Source of the DNA: Deltaproteobacteria bacterium
GTDB lineage: Bacteria > Myxococcota_A > UBA9160 > JAFDET01
Direction of reading: 5' to 3'
Assembly (NCBI GenBank): GCA_019310195.1
Contig: JAFDET010000086.1
Coordinates: forward strand, 1 to 11,374
Length of the DNA: 11,374 nt
Shown here: positions 6,302 to 11,374 of the stretch, in pieces
Numbering within the stretch: the stretch's first letter is position 1
How the letters are laid out: each line of letters begins with the position of its first letter
The notes under the pieces: model-generated
What the model saw: the letters and a program-made list of their open reading frames with translations, nothing else
Databases searched by the model: none
Told to the model about the DNA's origin: nothing
Position numbers and translations under genes: made by a program

Positions 6302-7033
6302 GTGGACGCGCGCCAACGCGAGGCCTACCGCCTCGGACGCCAGGGCTTCGAGCGCGGCGATGCCGACACTGCGGTCCGGCATCTGGAACGGCTGCTGCCG
6401 TCCTGCCGTGAGTGGGCGGACGTCCACTACATGCTGGGCGTCAGCTACGAGCGCCAGGGCGATCTGGGCTCAGCCGCGCACAGCCTGGAGCAGGCGCTGG
6501 GCATCAACCCGGACTACGCCGAGGCGTTGCTCGCGTTGTCCAGCGTGTACGAAACCCAGGGTGCCTACACGCGTGCGCGCGAGCTGACCCAGCAGGCTCA
6601 TGCTCGCCTCACGGCCGAGGCGGGCGCCAATGGTGAGGAGGCGGCGCGGCTCGACTCGACCACACGGGGCAAGTTGGCCAACCTGCACGCCGCCCTGGGC
6701 GACGCCTACCGCGAGGTGGGCGAGCTGGCCGAGGCGATCGAGGCCTACCGCAAGGCGCTGGACCGCTGCCCGGGCTTCCACGACATCCGCGTGCGCCTGG
6801 GCGCCACGCTTCGCGACGCCGGCTATCCCGACCGCGCGATCCGCGAGCTGCTGCGAGTGCGGCGAGACCGGCCGCAGCTTCTGGATGCCGGGGTCCAGCT
6901 CGGCCTGACGCTCTACACCCTGGGCCGTGCCGGCGAGGCGGTGGAGCAGTGGCGCGCCGTCCTCGAGCGCGATCCGGCCCGGGATGACGCGCGTACCTAC
7001 ATCCGCATGGTCAAGGCAGCCGGAACCCCCTGA
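6302..7033 (+). CDS. Tetratricopeptide repeat protein
   Basis: Protein of 243 residues made almost entirely of TPR units, at about 6-36, 40-72, 73-106, 125-158, 159-192 and 193-226. Clear TPR consensus is seen in ADVHYMLGVSYERQGDLGSA (39-58), ALGDAYREVGELAEAIEAYR (131-150) and LGLTLYTLGRAGEAVEQWRA (200-219). There is no signal peptide, lipobox or membrane segment, so it is probably a cytoplasmic scaffold. An Ala/Glu-rich linker (about 101-121) interrupts the repeats. It starts with GTG three bases after the bamD-like stop, so the two genes are almost certainly co-transcribed, but the partner is unknown. This is one of the few TGA stops in the window that is not part of an overlap. Confidence 0.88.
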   Translation: MDARQREAYRLGRQGFERGDADTAVRHLERLLPSCREWADVHYMLGVSYERQGDLGSAAHSLEQALGINPDYAEALLALSSVYETQGAYTRARELTQQAHARLTAEAGANGEEAARLDSTTRGKLANLHAALGDAYREVGELAEAIEAYRKALDRCPGFHDIRVRLGATLRDAGYPDRAIRELLRVRRDRPQLLDAGVQLGLTLYTLGRAGEAVEQWRAVLERDPARDDARTYIRMVKAAGTP

Positions 7034-7117
7034 TCCCCGAGGGGGAGAGCGCTCCGGGCTTCCCCTGGGACGCGGCTTGCCAGACCGTCCGATTCGTGGT
7101 CCGATGGATCAAGAATC

Positions 7118-7124
7118 AGGAGGT
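7118..7124 (+). promoter_or_regulatory. Strong ribosome binding site of the CBS-domain gene
   Basis: AGGAGGT, a full Shine-Dalgarno match five bases before the ATG at 7130. It is the best site in the window and suggests high expression. A possible weak promoter lies upstream: TTGCCA at 7077-7082, 17 bases, then TCCGAT at 7100-7105, in the 96-bp space after the TPR gene. Confidence 0.75.
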
Positions 7125-7129
7125 CGGTC

Positions 7130-7564
7130 ATGCACAAGGTCAAGGTCCTACTCAGGAATCGGAACCTCGTGTACGCCGGTCCGAACGAGACCGCGCTCGA
7201 CGCAGCCCGCAGGATGGAGTCGGCGCGGGTCGGCGCCTTGGTGGTGCTCGACGGCCGCCGCCTGGTCGGCGTCTTCTCGGAGCGCGACCTCATGACGCGC
7301 ATCGTGGTGCCGGGCCGGGACCCGGCCGCCGTGCGCGTGCGCGAGGTCATGACCGGCGACGTGGTTACCGCTCACGTGGAAGAGCGGCGCAGCCAATGCC
7401 TCGAGAAGATGCAGGAGGCGGGCTGCCGACACCTTCCCGTGATCGAGGACGACGAGGTCGTGGCGATGCTCTCGATGCGAGATCTGCTGCGAGACGAGAT
7501 CGAGGAGCAGGTCGAGGAGATCCAGAGCCTCCGGGCCTACATCCATCAAGCCCCCCTCGCATAG
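7130..7564 (+). CDS. Two-CBS-domain protein
   Basis: Stand-alone protein of 144 residues with a tandem CBS pair: CBS1 at about 8-62 (GALVVLDGRRLVGVFSERDL) and CBS2 at about 74-125 (REVMTGDVVT... HLPVIEDDEVVAMLSMRDLL). Both end in the [ST]xRD motif that typically contacts the ribose of bound adenine nucleotides. A charged helix (121-140, DEIEEQVEEIQSLRAYIHQ) follows and may form a coiled coil. Such proteins usually sense AMP/ATP or SAM and are often stress-linked, but no target is evident here. A strong Shine-Dalgarno sequence and a 96-bp upstream space suggest a transcription unit of its own. Its TAG stop forms the edge of a palindrome shared with the convergent oxidoreductase gene, 20 bp away. 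Confidence 0.92.
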   Translation: MHKVKVLLRNRNLVYAGPNETALDAARRMESARVGALVVLDGRRLVGVFSERDLMTRIVVPGRDPAAVRVREVMTGDVVTAHVEERRSQCLEKMQEAGCRHLPVIEDDEVVAMLSMRDLLRDEIEEQVEEIQSLRAYIHQAPLA

Positions 7565-7592
7565 GAACCAGCGGGACTGTCCCGTCAGTTCC
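7564..7592. terminator. Palindrome covering both stop codons of convergent genes
   Basis: A 29-bp imperfect palindrome: GGAAC at 7564-7568 pairs with GTTCC at 7588-7592, and CGGGAC at 7572-7577 with GTCCCG at 7579-7584, separated by a three-base mismatched region. It begins with the last base of the CBS gene's TAG and contains the opposing gene's TGA (7587-7585). The RNA could fold from either strand, so it may be a bidirectional terminator, although no U-run is present. The look of it (TAGGAACC..., GGGACTGTCCC) also fits a dispersed REP-like repeat. One copy alone cannot decide. Confidence 0.55.
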
Positions 7593-9189
7593 GGTCGGCG
7601 AGGACGGCGGCGGCTGCGTTGCGGCCGCAGGCGCCCATGACGCCGCCGCCCGGGTGGGCTCCCGCGCCGCACAGGTAGAGGCCCGGGATGGGCGTCGCGT
7701 AGCGGCCCGCCCCCGGCACCGGCCTCAACAGGAAGAGCCGGTCCAGCGTCATCGCGCCGTGGAAGATGTTCCCGCCGGTCAGCCCGAAGATCCGCTCCAG
7801 GTCCGGCGGGGCCAGCACCTCGTGGTGCAGGACGCTGGCAGAGAAGCCCGGCGCCACCTGGTCGACCAGCGCCAGCACCCGATCGGCGAAGGGCTCGCGC
7901 GCGGCGCTCCAACCGCCTCCCTGGGGCTCCCACGGAACGTGCTGCACGAAGAGCGACGCTACGTGCTTCCCGGGCGGGGCGAGGCCCGGGTCCAAGACCG
8001 ACGGCAGCGTCAGCTCCAGCATGGGCTGTTCGGGCAGCCGCCCGGCCTGAGCGGCGGCGAAGGACTCGTCGAGAGCGTCCAGGTCCAGGGCCCCCACGTG
8101 GATGGTTCCGCGGTGGTGGGGACCCGCGCCGCCCGGCCGGGACGTGAACTCCGGAAGCCGGTCGAGCGCCAGGTTGAGCTTCAGCGACGGACTGCGGAAG
8201 TCGAGCGACTCGATCGCGCGCGCGAACTCCTGGGGCAGCGCGTCGCTCCCGACCAGGCCGAGGAAGGTGTGGTGCGGGTCGGCGCTGCTGAGCACGAAGC
8301 GCGCCTCGATGGTGCGGCCGTCCTCCAGCTCCACACCCACGGCGCGACCGTCGCGCAGCAGGATGCGGGCCACCGGCGCGTCGCGTTCCAGCTCGGCGCC
8401 GGAGGCGCGCGCGGCCGCCGCCAGCGACTCGGAGAGCGCGCCCATCCCACCGGCCACGTAGGCCCAGACTCCGCGCTGGCCGCCGGTTTCGCCCATCACG
8501 TGGTGGAACAGGACGTAGCCGGTCCCGGGCGAGGCCGGTGAGGCCCAGGCCCCGATCACCGCGTCGGTGGCCAGGGTGGCGCGCAGCGGCTCGCTCTCGA
8601 ACCAGCTCTCCAGGGCCGGGCGCGCCGGGCCCAGCAACAGGCCCAGGGCCGCCGGCAACTCGCGCCGGAGGGCCAGGAGCCGCAGGCCGCTGCGCAGGAG
8701 CGGTCCCAGCTCGCGCAGCCGCGGCCGACCCGTGTCGGGCGGGCGGGTATCGAGGAGCGGCTCCAGCGCCCGAGCCACCCGGTCCAGGAAGGCCTCGTAG
8801 TCCGGGTAGCGGGCGGCGTCGCGTTCGGAGAAGCGTCCGATCTCGGCGCGGTTGGCGGCCGGATCGGAGCCCAGCAGCAGGCTTCGCCCGTCCGGAAGCG
8901 GAGAGAAGGAGGAGGGGTCCCGGCGCAGTAGCCGCAGGCCGTGGCGCTCCAACGCGAGCTCCCGCACCAGCGCCGGGCGCAGCAGGCCCGCCACGTAGGC
9001 CGCCCGGGACACGCGAAAGCCGGGCCAGAGCTCCTCGGTTACGCAGGCGCCGCCCAGCAGCGAGCGGCGTTCGAAGACCCGGGTGCGGAGCCCTGCACGG
9101 GCCAGGTAGGCGGCGGCCGCGAGCCCGTTGTGCCCGCCTCCCACCACCACCGCATCCAGCTCGCCCGAGTCGCCTCGCATCCTGGTCAT
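7585..9189 (-). CDS. FAD-dependent oxidoreductase, phytoene desaturase / PYROXD2-like
   Basis: Flavoprotein of 534 residues. The N-terminal dinucleotide-binding fold is clear: DAVVVGGGHNGLAAAAYLA (12-30) with GxGxxG-type glycines at 17, 19 and 22 and the ribose-binding Glu40 in VFERRSLLGGACVTEEL. The C-terminal FAD segment has the CrtI-like form PIPGLYLCGAGAHPGGGV (about 500-517). Length and both ends fit the PYROXD2/CrtI-like group (usually 500-560), which includes carotenoid desaturases but mostly uncharacterised oxidoreductases. No carotenoid genes are nearby, so the substrate is unknown. I used the ATG at 9189; the ATG at 9180 is also possible. A frame extension to 9231 would run into cvpA. 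It is divergent from cvpA with 17 bp between starts and convergent with the CBS gene. Confidence 0.9.
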   Translation of the reverse strand: MTRMRGDSGELDAVVVGGGHNGLAAAAYLARAGLRTRVFERRSLLGGACVTEELWPGFRVSRAAYVAGLLRPALVRELALERHGLRLLRRDPSSFSPLPDGRSLLLGSDPAANRAEIGRFSERDAARYPDYEAFLDRVARALEPLLDTRPPDTGRPRLRELGPLLRSGLRLLALRRELPAALGLLLGPARPALESWFESEPLRATLATDAVIGAWASPASPGTGYVLFHHVMGETGGQRGVWAYVAGGMGALSESLAAAARASGAELERDAPVARILLRDGRAVGVELEDGRTIEARFVLSSADPHHTFLGLVGSDALPQEFARAIESLDFRSPSLKLNLALDRLPEFTSRPGGAGPHHRGTIHVGALDLDALDESFAAAQAGRLPEQPMLELTLPSVLDPGLAPPGKHVASLFVQHVPWEPQGGGWSAAREPFADRVLALVDQVAPGFSASVLHHEVLAPPDLERIFGLTGGNIFHGAMTLDRLFLLRPVPGAGRYATPIPGLYLCGAGAHPGGGVMGACGRNAAAAVLADRN

Positions 9190-9197
9190 TGTAGACT
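9188..9197. promoter_or_regulatory. Overlapping -10-like hexamers between divergent starts
   Basis: Only 17 bases separate the ATG at 9189 (minus) from the ATG at 9207 (plus). On the plus strand TAGACT (9192-9197) ends nine bases before the cvpA ATG, and the same hexamer precedes pth. On the minus strand TACAAT (9193-9188), five of six to consensus, overlaps the ATG at 9189 and would direct a start near the ATG at 9180. No -35 match is visible on either side. If both work, the transcripts are leaderless or nearly so. Confidence 0.35.
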
Positions 9198-9206
9198 CTG
9201 CGCTCC

Positions 9207-9725
9207 ATGCCTCCCGCCGACCTTGCTGCAATTGCCGTTCTGAGCCTGGCCGCCCTGCGCGGTCTCTACCTGGGCCTGGCGCGCGAGGTCTTCTCCGTGG
9301 TGTCCCTGGCGGCGGCTTGCTTCGCTGTCCGCTTCGGGGCGAGCCCGGGCGCCGACTGGCTGATGCGCGTCACCGAGACCGACCTGGACCCGCGGGTCGC
9401 CACGGTGCTGGCCGGGATCGGCATCGCCGTCGGCGTGCTGGTCCTGGGAGCGGTGGTCGGGCGGATCGTGCGCCGCGGGGCGCGTGCGGTCGGCCTGGGC
9501 TGGCTCGATCGCGGCGCCGGCGGCCTGCTGGGCGCAACCGAGGGCGCGCTGGTGGTGGGGCTGGCGCTGCTACTGGCGGCCGTTGCCCTGGGCCGAGACC
9601 ACCCCTTCGTCGCGGAGTCCCAGGCGTTCGACGCGGTCGAGCGGCTGGAGGGCCTGGCGCTCGAGGGCGAGCTTCCCGCCGTGGCGGCCCCGCCGCCCCC
9701 GCTGAAGCGGGAAGGGAGCCGCTAG
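9207..9725 (+). CDS. cvpA: CvpA family membrane protein
   Basis: Inner-membrane protein of 172 residues (E. coli CvpA 162). The family start motif is visible as a hydrophobic helix (about 6-22) followed by RGLYLGLAREVFSVVSLAAA (18-37). Further membrane helices lie at about 66-86 and 112-128. GLGWLDRGAGGLLGATEGAL (95-114) matches the conserved LNRLLGxxxGxxrG-type segment. The C-terminal about 40 residues are soluble and Pro-rich. CvpA was named for colicin V production and is linked to envelope stress tolerance, with its molecular role unsettled. The ATG at 9207 has no Shine-Dalgarno sequence and may be read from a nearly leaderless transcript. lepB begins two bases after its TAG, so the pair forms an operon devoted to the cell envelope. 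Confidence 0.88.
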   Translation: MPPADLAAIAVLSLAALRGLYLGLAREVFSVVSLAAACFAVRFGASPGADWLMRVTETDLDPRVATVLAGIGIAVGVLVLGAVVGRIVRRGARAVGLGWLDRGAGGLLGATEGALVVGLALLLAAVALGRDHPFVAESQAFDAVERLEGLALEGELPAVAAPPPPLKREGSR

Positions 9726-9727
9726 CC

Positions 9728-10477
9728 GTGTGGCGTCGCATCTTCGAAGAGGTGGGCCCGGTGGTGCTGGCCGTCGGGCTGGCCCTGCTGCTGCGCATCT
9801 TCGTGATCGACTCGTTCCGGATCCCGTCGAGCTCGATGTTTCCGACCCTTCTGATCGGCGACCACCTCTTCGTCGACAAGCTGGCCTACGGGCCGCGTGT
9901 TCCGTTCACGGACTTCCGCTTCCCGGGACACGGCGAGCCGCGTCGCGGCGACGTGGTGGTGTTCAGCGCGGCGCGTCATGGCACCGGCGTGGTGCCGGCC
10001 GACCGCCGCCCCGACCTGCCCAGGGAGGACTTCATCAAGCGCATCGTCGCTCTGCCGGGGGAGACGGTGGAGGTCAGGAACGGTGTCGTCACCGTGAACG
10101 GCGAGGTGGTCCCCAGCGAGAACAGCGGCGAGACCTTCGAGGACGAGTACGGGCGCACCCTGATCCGCCACCGCGAGAGCCTTCCCGGCTGCACACATGA
10201 CTGGCTCGACATCCCGGGGATGCGTGGCCCCGAGCGCACCCAGTTCACCGTCGAGCCGGGGCGCTACTTCATGATGGGTGACAACCGGGACAACTCCAAC
10301 GACAGTCGCATCTGGGGCACCGTGCGCTTCGAGGAGTTCAAGGGCCCGGCCTGGAGATTCTACTTCTCCTGGGACTTCAACGGGGGCTGGCTGGAGCTGT
10401 TGAATCCGCTGACCTGGATCGGCGCCGAGTGGCGCTGGGATCGCTTCGGCGATCGGATCGCCTGCGAAGCGGAGTAG
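9728..10477 (+). CDS. lepB: Signal peptidase I (LepB)
   Basis: Inner-membrane serine protease of 249 residues that removes signal peptides on the periplasmic side during Sec/Tat export. One N-terminal membrane helix (about 10-27) is followed by box B, DSFRIPSSSMFPTL (28-41) with catalytic Ser36, then RRGDVVVF (72-79), box D DFIKRIVALPGE (101-112) with the general base Lys104, and box E GDNRDNSNDSR (184-194). A segment after box E (FNGGWLELLNPLTWIGAEW, about 217-235) is longer than in minimal members. I chose GTG at 9728, two bases after the cvpA stop, with GGGAG further upstream; the frame is open for 200 more codons, but those overlap cvpA in another frame. Its TAG stop is the first triplet of a 31-bp inverted repeat. 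Confidence 0.96.
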   Translation: MWRRIFEEVGPVVLAVGLALLLRIFVIDSFRIPSSSMFPTLLIGDHLFVDKLAYGPRVPFTDFRFPGHGEPRRGDVVVFSAARHGTGVVPADRRPDLPREDFIKRIVALPGETVEVRNGVVTVNGEVVPSENSGETFEDEYGRTLIRHRESLPGCTHDWLDIPGMRGPERTQFTVEPGRYFMMGDNRDNSNDSRIWGTVRFEEFKGPAWRFYFSWDFNGGWLELLNPLTWIGAEWRWDRFGDRIACEAE

Positions 10478-10557
10478 GAGCCTGACCCAAGATGGAGTGC
10501 GCCGGCCCGGGCGTCGAGACGCGGCGCCGGCGCACTCCATCTTGGGTCAGGCTCCTA
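10475..10557. repeat. Perfect 31-bp inverted repeat bounded by two stop codons
   Basis: The arms at 10475-10505 and 10527-10557 are exact reverse complements (31 of 31), with a 21-base loop that holds a small GCGTC-GA-GACGC hairpin. Each arm, read toward the centre, starts TAGGAGCCTGACCCAAG and passes through TGGAGTGCGCCGG. The TAG of the left arm is the lepB stop; the TAG of the right arm, on the minus strand, is the DUF2062 gene's stop. The convergent genes are therefore separated by the element only. It could act as a two-way terminator (there is no U-run), but the related single arm at 4066-4104 shows that it is an interspersed repeat. Confidence 0.93.
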
Positions 10558-11136
10558 GCGCCGACGCCGCGGAAGGTGGACGCGGCCTCGCACCTTGCTC
10601 GCGGCAGCCCGCAGCCGCCCCATGCGCCGCCGCGAGAAGCGGACGAAGCGCACCGTGGGCACGTAAGCGGCCCCGCCGACCACGAGCCCCACGGCGACGC
10701 CGCCGATCCACAGCGGGACGAAGACGTCCCGGCCGATGGAACCGAGGGCGCGCATCTGCGCGCTGATCTGGTTCCACTCCAGATGGGCCAGCTGTGCGAA
10801 CGCATCGCCCAGCATGGCCGTGGCCTCAGCCACGGGCGGGCCCGGCCAGACCAGGCTGCCCACCCAGTAGGTGAAGGCGTAGATCGGTGGGATCGTGGGC
10901 GGGCTGGTGATCGCGGTCATCAGCACCGCGGCGGGCCGGCTCGCGTTCAGCAGCGTGGCCAGCGTTGTGGACAGGATGATCTGGAACCCGAGAGTCGGGG
11001 TAAAGGCCACCAGGATCCCGACCGAGACGCCCAGGCCGATGGCCTCGGGCGACCCGCGTAGGCGCACGAGCCAGCGCAGGAAGCGCGCCAGCTGCGCGCG
11101 TAGGCGGCCGACCATGGTGTCGGCTTGGGCGGCCAC
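10555..11136 (-). CDS. DUF2062 membrane protein
   Basis: Protein of 193 residues with the DUF2062 pattern. A basic amphipathic N-terminus leads into GSPEAIGLGVSVGILVAFTP (28-47), then TLGFQIILSTTLATLLNASR and the Pro-rich loop TSPPTIPPIYAFTYWVG (77-93). A last hydrophobic segment lies at about 138-159, and the C-terminus is very Arg-rich (RRRR at the end). Three or four membrane helices are expected, in the inner membrane. The function is unknown; some DUF2062 domains are found fused to glycosyltransferases, but no such domain is present here. I used GTG at 11136 because AGGATGG lies about ten bases upstream; the ATG at 11115 is a possible shorter start with no such site. The TAG stop is supplied by the inverted repeat shared with lepB. 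Confidence 0.85.
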   Translation of the reverse strand: MAAQADTMVGRLRAQLARFLRWLVRLRGSPEAIGLGVSVGILVAFTPTLGFQIILSTTLATLLNASRPAAVLMTAITSPPTIPPIYAFTYWVGSLVWPGPPVAEATAMLGDAFAQLAHLEWNQISAQMRALGSIGRDVFVPLWIGGVAVGLVVGGAAYVPTVRFVRFSRRRMGRLRAAASKVRGRVHLPRRRR

Positions 11137-11187
11137 GGCCCGACCATCCTACGGCACGGCCGGGCCGCTCGCAGCAGGCCCGCGTTG

Positions 11188-11374
11188 CTACCTCCAGCCG
11201 ATGACCTGGTAGCCCTCGTTGCGCAGGCAGATCTCGACGTAGCGCTTGTGCAGCGGGTCGGGGTCGCGCGAGCGGAACACGCCGCGCACGAATCCGGCGG
11301 CCGCTCCGGCGGCGGCGCCGGTGGCAGCGCCGCGGCCCGCATTGCCCAGCACCGCACCGCCGGCGGCGCCGGCC
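11188..11374 (-). CDS. Glycine-zipper protein, C-terminal part (runs off right edge)
   Basis: The last 61 residues of a protein entering from the right edge. The visible part begins with an Ala/Gly-rich segment of small residues at regular spacing (AGAAGGAVLGNAGRGAATGA, then AAGAAAGFVRG), which is a glycine-zipper membrane-spanning pattern. A short soluble tail follows with HKRYVEICLRNEGYQVIGWR and TAG. The YxxCLRxxGYxVxGW ending is typical of small glycine-zipper envelope proteins, often lipoproteins, in proteobacteria. The N-terminus and any signal peptide lie outside the window. It lies 51 bases upstream of the DUF2062 gene on the same strand and may be co-transcribed with it. Confidence 0.75.
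   Translation of the reverse strand, partial: AGAAGGAVLGNAGRGAATGAAAGAAAGFVRGVFRSRDPDPLHKRYVEICLRNEGYQVIGWR

Noticed and set aside
7148..9208. A 686-codon open frame on the minus strand, and long plus-strand frames over the same region
   Set aside because: They lie over the oxidoreductase and CBS genes in other frames. Their translations are Arg/Gly/Pro-rich low complexity without domains, as expected for GC-rich shadow frames.
9128..9727. 200-codon N-terminal extension of the lepB frame
   Set aside because: It overlaps cvpA in another frame and is Arg/Gly-rich shadow. Signal peptidase features begin right after the GTG at 9728.
10475..10557. The inverted repeat as a CRISPR unit, attachment site or IS end pair
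   Set aside because: There is no repeat-spacer array, no integrase or transposase gene, and only a 21-base interior, so it is too short to be an insertion sequence.

Overview
This is a GC-rich window of ordinary chromosomal genes from a Gram-negative bacterium. A BamD-like outer-membrane lipoprotein and a LepB signal peptidase show two membranes. The order ispE - tRNA-Gln - prs - rplY (long CTC form) - pth, with a DUF1844 gene next to it, is typical of the former Deltaproteobacteria (Myxococcota, Desulfobacterota, Binatota-like lineages). The exact phylum is inference. No phage, IS, CRISPR or defence genes are visible.

Layout. Positions 1-5390 are one co-oriented minus-strand block. In transcription order it holds a 71-codon small gene, a CDP-alcohol phosphatidyltransferase, a DUF1844 protein, ispE, tRNA-Gln(TTG), prs, rplY, a 220-bp gap, pth, and the first half of nhaA running off the left edge. 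Two junctions are ATGA stop/start overlaps. Positions 5391-5491 are a divergent promoter region. Positions 5492-7564 (plus) hold a bamD-like lipoprotein gene, a TPR-protein gene and a two-CBS-domain protein. These converge on a minus-strand phytoene-desaturase/PYROXD2-like FAD oxidoreductase (7585-9189). That gene is divergent from cvpA-lepB (9207-10477, plus), with only 17 bp between the two start codons. lepB converges on a DUF2062 membrane-protein gene, preceded on the minus strand by the 3' end of a glycine-zipper protein gene cut by the right edge.

Functions. The genes cover precursor supply and translation (PRPP synthase, IspE, tRNA-Gln, bL25, Pth) and envelope biogenesis (phospholipid head-group transfer, BamD, LepB, CvpA, DUF2062).

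The most unusual content lies between genes. A perfect 31-bp inverted repeat fills the lepB/DUF2062 junction, and each arm begins with the TAG stop codon of the gene entering it. A single arm of the same element (36 of 39 bases in common) begins exactly at the TAG stop of the DUF1844 gene 6 kb away. The other convergent junction, CBS/PYROXD2, holds a different palindrome that covers both stop codons. TAG is the stop codon of 11 of the 15 genes whose ends are visible, with 4 TGA and no TAA. That is unusual for a GC-rich genome. I see no strong case for a complete new multi-gene system here; the repeat and stop-codon pattern is the best lead.
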